This document shows positions 60,974-64,000 of a DNA stretch of 64,000 nucleotides, piece by piece. The notes below the pieces were generated by a model. It was given only the letters and a program-made list of their open reading frames with translations. It was not told the origin of the DNA and made no database searches. Every line of letters begins with the position of its first letter. Positions within the stretch are counted from its first letter, which is position 1. The DNA is from Kingella pumchi (lineage in GTDB: Bacteria > Pseudomonadota > Gammaproteobacteria > Burkholderiales > Neisseriaceae), in NCBI RefSeq assembly GCF_022288825.1, contig NZ_JAKOOW010000024.1:54298-118297 (forward strand), written 5' to 3'. A program made the position numbers and the translations under genes.

Positions 60974-61048
60974 AAAAGGTTTCAGGCTGCCTGCCGTCTT
61001 TAAGTCTTCTAACTGTTTATCAAACCGAATTTATCAAACCGAAAGCCG

Positions 61049-61408
61049 ATGATGTCAGCCCCCACCGAACAAGATTTCTCCGCCATCACCGCCGCCTTTA
61101 CCGCCGTCTGCCCCGAAGACGTAGAGCGGCTGATTGCCGGCGGCCGCAGCGCCGTGGTGTTTTTCGGCCGCGAAAGCTGCTCCTACTGCCGCCGTTTCCT
61201 GCCCAAACTCGCCCGCGCCGTCCGGCAGACGGGCGCGGCGGTACATTTTGCCGACAGCCGCGACAAAGCCGCCTGGGCAGAGCTGCGCGCCACCTACGCC
61301 ATCCGCACCGTCCCCGCCCTGTTGCGCCTGCCCGAGGGCGAAGCGGTGTGCGATTCGTCGTTAAGCGAAGAGCGGATTGCGGCGTTTCTGACGGCGCAGG
61401 CAGCCTGA
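61049..61408 (+). CDS. Thioredoxin-like protein with CSYC motif
   Basis: The 119-residue protein shows a thioredoxin fold: VVFFGRESCSYCRRF with a CxxC, and RTVPALLRLPEGE with the cis-Pro. No signal peptide is present, so it would act in the cytoplasm. It is similar to the bacteriocin-accessory-type thioredoxin group, but that is uncertain. The stop TGA is part of an uptake sequence (GCAGGCAGCCTGA). It follows smc by about 75 bp. Confidence 0.82.
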   Translation: MMSAPTEQDFSAITAAFTAVCPEDVERLIAGGRSAVVFFGRESCSYCRRFLPKLARAVRQTGAAVHFADSRDKAAWAELRATYAIRTVPALLRLPEGEAVCDSSLSEERIAAFLTAQAA

Positions 61409-61425
61409 AAAACTTGCCCGACCCA

Positions 61426-61472
61426 AAAAAGCAGCCTGAAAACCGTTTGCTGCGGTTTTCAGGCTGCTTTTT
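61426..61472. terminator. Strong bidirectional terminator (AA-type uptake sequences)
   Basis: A 20-bp perfect stem (AAAAAGCAGCCTGAAAACCG and inverse) with a 7-nt loop and T tract lies between the convergent thioredoxin-like gene and pth. Confidence 0.88.
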
Positions 61473-61489
61473 GTGCGGCTCGGCGGCGC

Positions 61490-62077
61490 TTAGTCGAAAC
61501 CGGGTTGTTTGCCGTGCAAAAAGCGCACGGCTTCGTCGCGGCTGCCTTCGAGTATCAGCGGCATGGCGGCCAGCGATTTGGCGACGGCGCGCTCGATCAG
61601 TTCGCGCTCGGCGGCGGGCGGTTTGCCGAGCACGAAGCTGGTTACCAGATTGCGGTCACCCGGGTGGCCGATGCCCAGGCGCAGGCGGTAGAAGTCGGGG
61701 GTGCCCAGCCGCGCTTGGATGTCTTTGAGGCCGTTGTGGCCGCCGTTGCCGCCGCCGATTTTGAAGCGGGTTTGGCCGCAGGGGATGTCCAACTCGTCGT
61801 GGGCGACGAGGATTTGGTCGGGGCGGATTTTGTAAAACTGCGCCAAGGGGGCGACGGACTGGCCGGAGAGGTTCATAAAGGTGTCGGGCTTGAGCAGCCA
61901 GATGTCGCCCTGCGGCCGCTCGGCGCGCGCTGCCTGGCCGTGGTATTTTTTCTGGCTTTGGAAGGAGACGCCCCAGGCGTGCGCCAGCTCGTCGAGAAAC
62001 CAGAAGCCGGCGTTGTGGCGGGTGTGTTCGTATTGGCTGCCGGGGTTGCCCAGGCCGACGATCAGTTTGATGTCCAT
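61490..62077 (-). CDS. pth: Peptidyl-tRNA hydrolase
   Basis: The 195-residue enzyme recycles peptidyl-tRNA. IVGLGNPGSQYEHTRHNAGF contains the conserved Asn and catalytic His. HDELDIPCG carries the Asp, and GGNGGHNGLKDI matches the family. MDIKLIVG at 62077 is preferred over 62086. It is 40 bp downstream of serB on the same strand, with a palindromic uptake sequence between. Confidence 0.96.
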   Translation of the reverse strand: MDIKLIVGLGNPGSQYEHTRHNAGFWFLDELAHAWGVSFQSQKKYHGQAARAERPQGDIWLLKPDTFMNLSGQSVAPLAQFYKIRPDQILVAHDELDIPCGQTRFKIGGGNGGHNGLKDIQARLGTPDFYRLRLGIGHPGDRNLVTSFVLGKPPAAERELIERAVAKSLAAMPLILEGSRDEAVRFLHGKQPGFD

Positions 62078-62116
62078 AATCTGCAATCTGTAAAAGGTTT
62101 CAGGCTGCCTGAAAGC

Positions 62117-62953
62117 TCAGGCAAACCAGCCGCGCAGGGCTTCGAGCCCCATGTGGCGGATGTTGAGCGCGGCTTGGGCGCGGGTTTTGGGTTTGGCGTG
62201 GTAGGCGATGCCGAAACCGGCGGCCTGCAGCATCGGGATGTCGTTGGCACCGTCGCCGACGGCGGCAACCTGATGCCGCTTTAGACCGAGCGCCAGGCGG
62301 TGTTCTTCCAGCAGCCGCGCTTTGGCAGCGGCATCGATAACCGGGCCGACGACCCTGCCGGTGAGTTTGCCGCCGGCGGTTTCCAAGGTGTTGGCATACG
62401 CCCAGTCCAGTCCCAGCCGCTCTTTGAGCCGCTCGGTAAAAAAGGTGAAACCGCCGGAAACCAGCAGAAACTTCACTTGGTGCTTTTTGCATTCGGCCAG
62501 CAGATACTCGGCGCCGGGCGACAGGCGCAGCGCGTGTTCGTACACATCATCCAGCACGCTTTCGGGCAGGCCGGCCAGCAGGGCGACGCGCTCGCGCAGC
62601 GAGTCTTCAAAGTCCATCTCGCCGCGCATCGCCCGCTCGGTTACCGCCGCCACTTGTTCTTTCAAACCGGCTGCGGCGGCGATTTCGTCGATGCACTCGA
62701 TGGTAATCAGCGTGCTGTCCATATCGCTGACAATCAGCCCCAAATCGGCAAAGGCGGTATCGGCCAGCAGCGCGTATTCGGCACCCGCCGCATCCAATTC
62801 GGCGGCCACTTCCGCGGGAATAGCGGCATCTGCGGCTACGGCAAGGCGCAGGCTGCTGCCGGTTATGCTTTCAGGCAGCCTGAAATGCCGCGCGGTCTGC
62901 ACCAGCGGCAGAGCGGCCAAGTTCGGGTGTTGGATAACGAAAACCTGTTTCAT
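62117..62953 (-). CDS. serB: Phosphoserine phosphatase
   Basis: The 278-residue HAD-family enzyme makes serine from phosphoserine. The nucleophile motif IVSDMDSTLI lies near residue 73. LVSGGFTFFTERL, and GDGANDIPML near residue 235, complete the active site. Length matches SerB without a long ACT domain. HFRLPESITG near residue 28 comes from an uptake sequence. It is transcribed with pth. Confidence 0.95.
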   Translation of the reverse strand: MKQVFVIQHPNLAALPLVQTARHFRLPESITGSSLRLAVAADAAIPAEVAAELDAAGAEYALLADTAFADLGLIVSDMDSTLITIECIDEIAAAAGLKEQVAAVTERAMRGEMDFEDSLRERVALLAGLPESVLDDVYEHALRLSPGAEYLLAECKKHQVKFLLVSGGFTFFTERLKERLGLDWAYANTLETAGGKLTGRVVGPVIDAAAKARLLEEHRLALGLKRHQVAAVGDGANDIPMLQAAGFGIAYHAKPKTRAQAALNIRHMGLEALRGWFA

Positions 62954-63023
62954 CTAGGGTGCCGTTTTGAAAAAACGCCGCATTTTACAGACGCGGCGGC
63001 AGGGTGCAAGCGCGGCAGTCAAA

Positions 63024-63065
63024 AAGGCAGCCTGAAAAGCGTGTTTACGGCTTTCAGGCTGCCTG
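63024..63065 (-). terminator. Uptake-sequence hairpin after the SDR gene
   Basis: AAGGCAGCCTGAAAAGC pairs with GCTTTCAGGCTGCCT around a loop of about 9 nt, between the SDR gene and serB. Confidence 0.6.
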
Positions 63066-63087
63066 TTGTTTGCGCTTAAGGTGGTAT

Positions 63088-63927
63088 TTATCCGCCGAAC
63101 AACCGGCTGAAAAAGCCGCGCTTGGGTGCCGGCTCGGCAGCTTGCTTATCTTCTGTCGCCGCCGGCTCGGGTGCGGGGCGGTAAACGGGATGACGGTCGA
63201 AACTCTGCGACACCGGCATCATCTCCAGATAATTGACATTAACGTGCTTGGGCGTCTGATACAGCCACAGCGCGGCGGCGGCGACGTCTTCGGGCGCGAG
63301 CGCCTGCACGCCTTCGTAAACGGCGGCGGCGCGCGCTTCGTCGCCCTTAAAGCGCACCTGCGAAAACTCGGTGCCGCCGCACAGGCCGGGTTCGATATTG
63401 CTCACGCGCACGCCGCTGCCGTGCAAATCGGCGCGCAGGTTCAGGCTGAATTGGTGCACAAAGGCTTTAGTGGCGCCGTACACATTGCTGCCCGGGTAGG
63501 GGTAGCTGCCGGCAATCGAGCCGATATTGATCACGTAGCCTTCGCCGCGCGCCACCATCTCCGGCAACACTTGGCGGGTGAGATAGGCCAGGCCGGTGAT
63601 ATTGGTGGCGATCATGTTTTCCCAGTCGGCAAAATCGGCCTGGTGGGCGGGGGAAAGATCGAGCGCCAGACCGGCGTTGTTGATCAGGCAGTCAATACTG
63701 CGGAAGGCTTCGGGCGCTTCGGCCAGCGACGATAAGGCGGCATCAACCGATTCTTTGCTGCGCACGTCCATCGCCAAAGGATGAAACAACTCGCCCAATT
63801 CGGCTTTCAGTCCGTCCAAACGCTCGCTGCGGCGGGCGGCGCCGATAACGGCAATGCCCGCGGCGGCAAACTGGCGCGCCATCGCCGCGCCAAACCCTGC
63901 GGAAGCTCCGGTAATCAATACGGCCAT
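63088..63927 (-). CDS. Short-chain dehydrogenase/reductase (YdfG-like)
   Basis: The 279-residue NAD(P)-dependent enzyme has the classical SDR layout. TGASAGFGAA binds nucleotide, INNAG lies near residue 87, and the catalytic Ser, Tyr and Lys are in GSIAGSYPYPGSNVYGATK. It resembles YdfG, a serine/3-hydroxy acid dehydrogenase. A C-terminal extension of about 35 residues (PAPEPAATEDKQ, then RGFFSRLFGG) is unusual and ends in a basic amphipathic tip. Confidence 0.9.
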   Translation of the reverse strand: MAVLITGASAGFGAAMARQFAAAGIAVIGAARRSERLDGLKAELGELFHPLAMDVRSKESVDAALSSLAEAPEAFRSIDCLINNAGLALDLSPAHQADFADWENMIATNITGLAYLTRQVLPEMVARGEGYVINIGSIAGSYPYPGSNVYGATKAFVHQFSLNLRADLHGSGVRVSNIEPGLCGGTEFSQVRFKGDEARAAAVYEGVQALAPEDVAAAALWLYQTPKHVNVNYLEMMPVSQSFDRHPVYRPAPEPAATEDKQAAEPAPKRGFFSRLFGG

Positions 63928-63952
63928 GATTTTTTCCTTTCCGTGAAATTAA

Positions 63953-63958
63953 GGTATG
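63953..63958 (+). promoter_or_regulatory. Possible -10 element for a gene beyond the window
   Basis: TATGAT followed by GCGCCGCC lies in the last 73 bp and resembles the other promoters here. The downstream gene is not in the window. Confidence 0.35.
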
Positions 63959-64000
63959 ATGCGCCGCCTTTGCGCCGGCCTTTCGGCTTCAGGCAGCCTG

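Noticed and set aside
1..64000. CRISPR array
   Set aside because: The abundant short repeat is irregularly spaced, in both orientations and inside genes, as expected for uptake sequences. No cas genes are present.
1..64000. tRNA or rRNA genes
   Set aside because: No cloverleaf with a GTTCRANNC T-loop or 16S/23S signature was recognised. A tRNAscan run would be needed to be sure.

Overview
This is about 64 kb of a GC-rich (roughly 60% by eye) chromosome from the family Neisseriaceae. The strongest evidence is the very dense 12-mer AGGCAGCCTGAA and its complement TTCAGGCTGCCT. This is the DNA uptake sequence (DUS) dialect that I recall as AG-kingDUS, from Kingella and relatives, and not the GCCGTCTGAA type of meningococcus. 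A near variant starting AAGCAGCCTGAA is also common. Gene content agrees: neisserial-type SpeA, Hpt, TcyJ-like cystine ABC transporter, TtcA, LpxL, PheA with chorismate mutase, and a RibB with a decayed GTP cyclohydrolase II half. I cannot name the species.

The window is mostly core chromosome with about 62 protein genes on both strands. I recognised no tRNA, rRNA, CRISPR array, intact prophage or intact insertion sequence. Layout: 0-9 kb methyltransferase, SotB-like exporter, DUF971, rhomboid, UbiE, EamA exporter, HerA-like ATPase, a lipoprotein and a small membrane protein; 9-16 kb Uup, LemA, thioesterase, DUF4178, RsuA, YaaA; 16-19.5 kb PrfA, two unknowns and Map; 19.7-28 kb GT39-type glycosyltransferase, Fbp, SpeA, Hpt and a three-gene cystine-type ABC operon; 28-29 kb a gene-poor scar with repeats and a dead IS110-like transposase fragment; 29-38 kb PseF, TtcA, CPBP protease, a TbpB-like lipoprotein, a giant DUF2339 membrane protein, LpxL, DUF3460, O-methyltransferase; 38-45 kb a YbgF-like lipoprotein, DUF535, a small CxCWxC protein, TRIC channel, GatB, DUF711, RppH; 45-50 kb HemA, PdxH, DUF3079, META lipoprotein, GreB; 50-57 kb RibB, Lgt, AIM24 protein, PheA, GcvT, lipoprotein, RecO; 57-64 kb SMC, thioredoxin-like protein, Pth, SerB and an SDR enzyme.

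The most interesting structure is how deeply the uptake sequence is built into the genome. DUS copies supply stop codons for at least six genes, encode short peptides (GSLK, RQPE, FQAA, SGCL) inside proteins, sit in the ribosome-binding region of one gene, occur as an 18-bp in-frame tandem repeat in SMC, and form most of the apparent intrinsic terminators as inverted pairs. In those terminators the AA-variant followed by A/T tracts seems preferred. The palindromic form TTTCAGGCTGCCTGAAA reads as one uptake dialect on one strand and as another on the other. One gene (17143-18096) carries an uptake sequence of a different dialect (AGGCCGTCTGAA).

Other observations are a perfect 28-bp palindrome at 9047-9111, a 40-bp inverted repeat at 42696-42869, a three-copy dispersed repeat family, an Asn-rich candidate surface lipoprotein, an orphan pseF, and a recurring TATAATCGCGCC promoter block.
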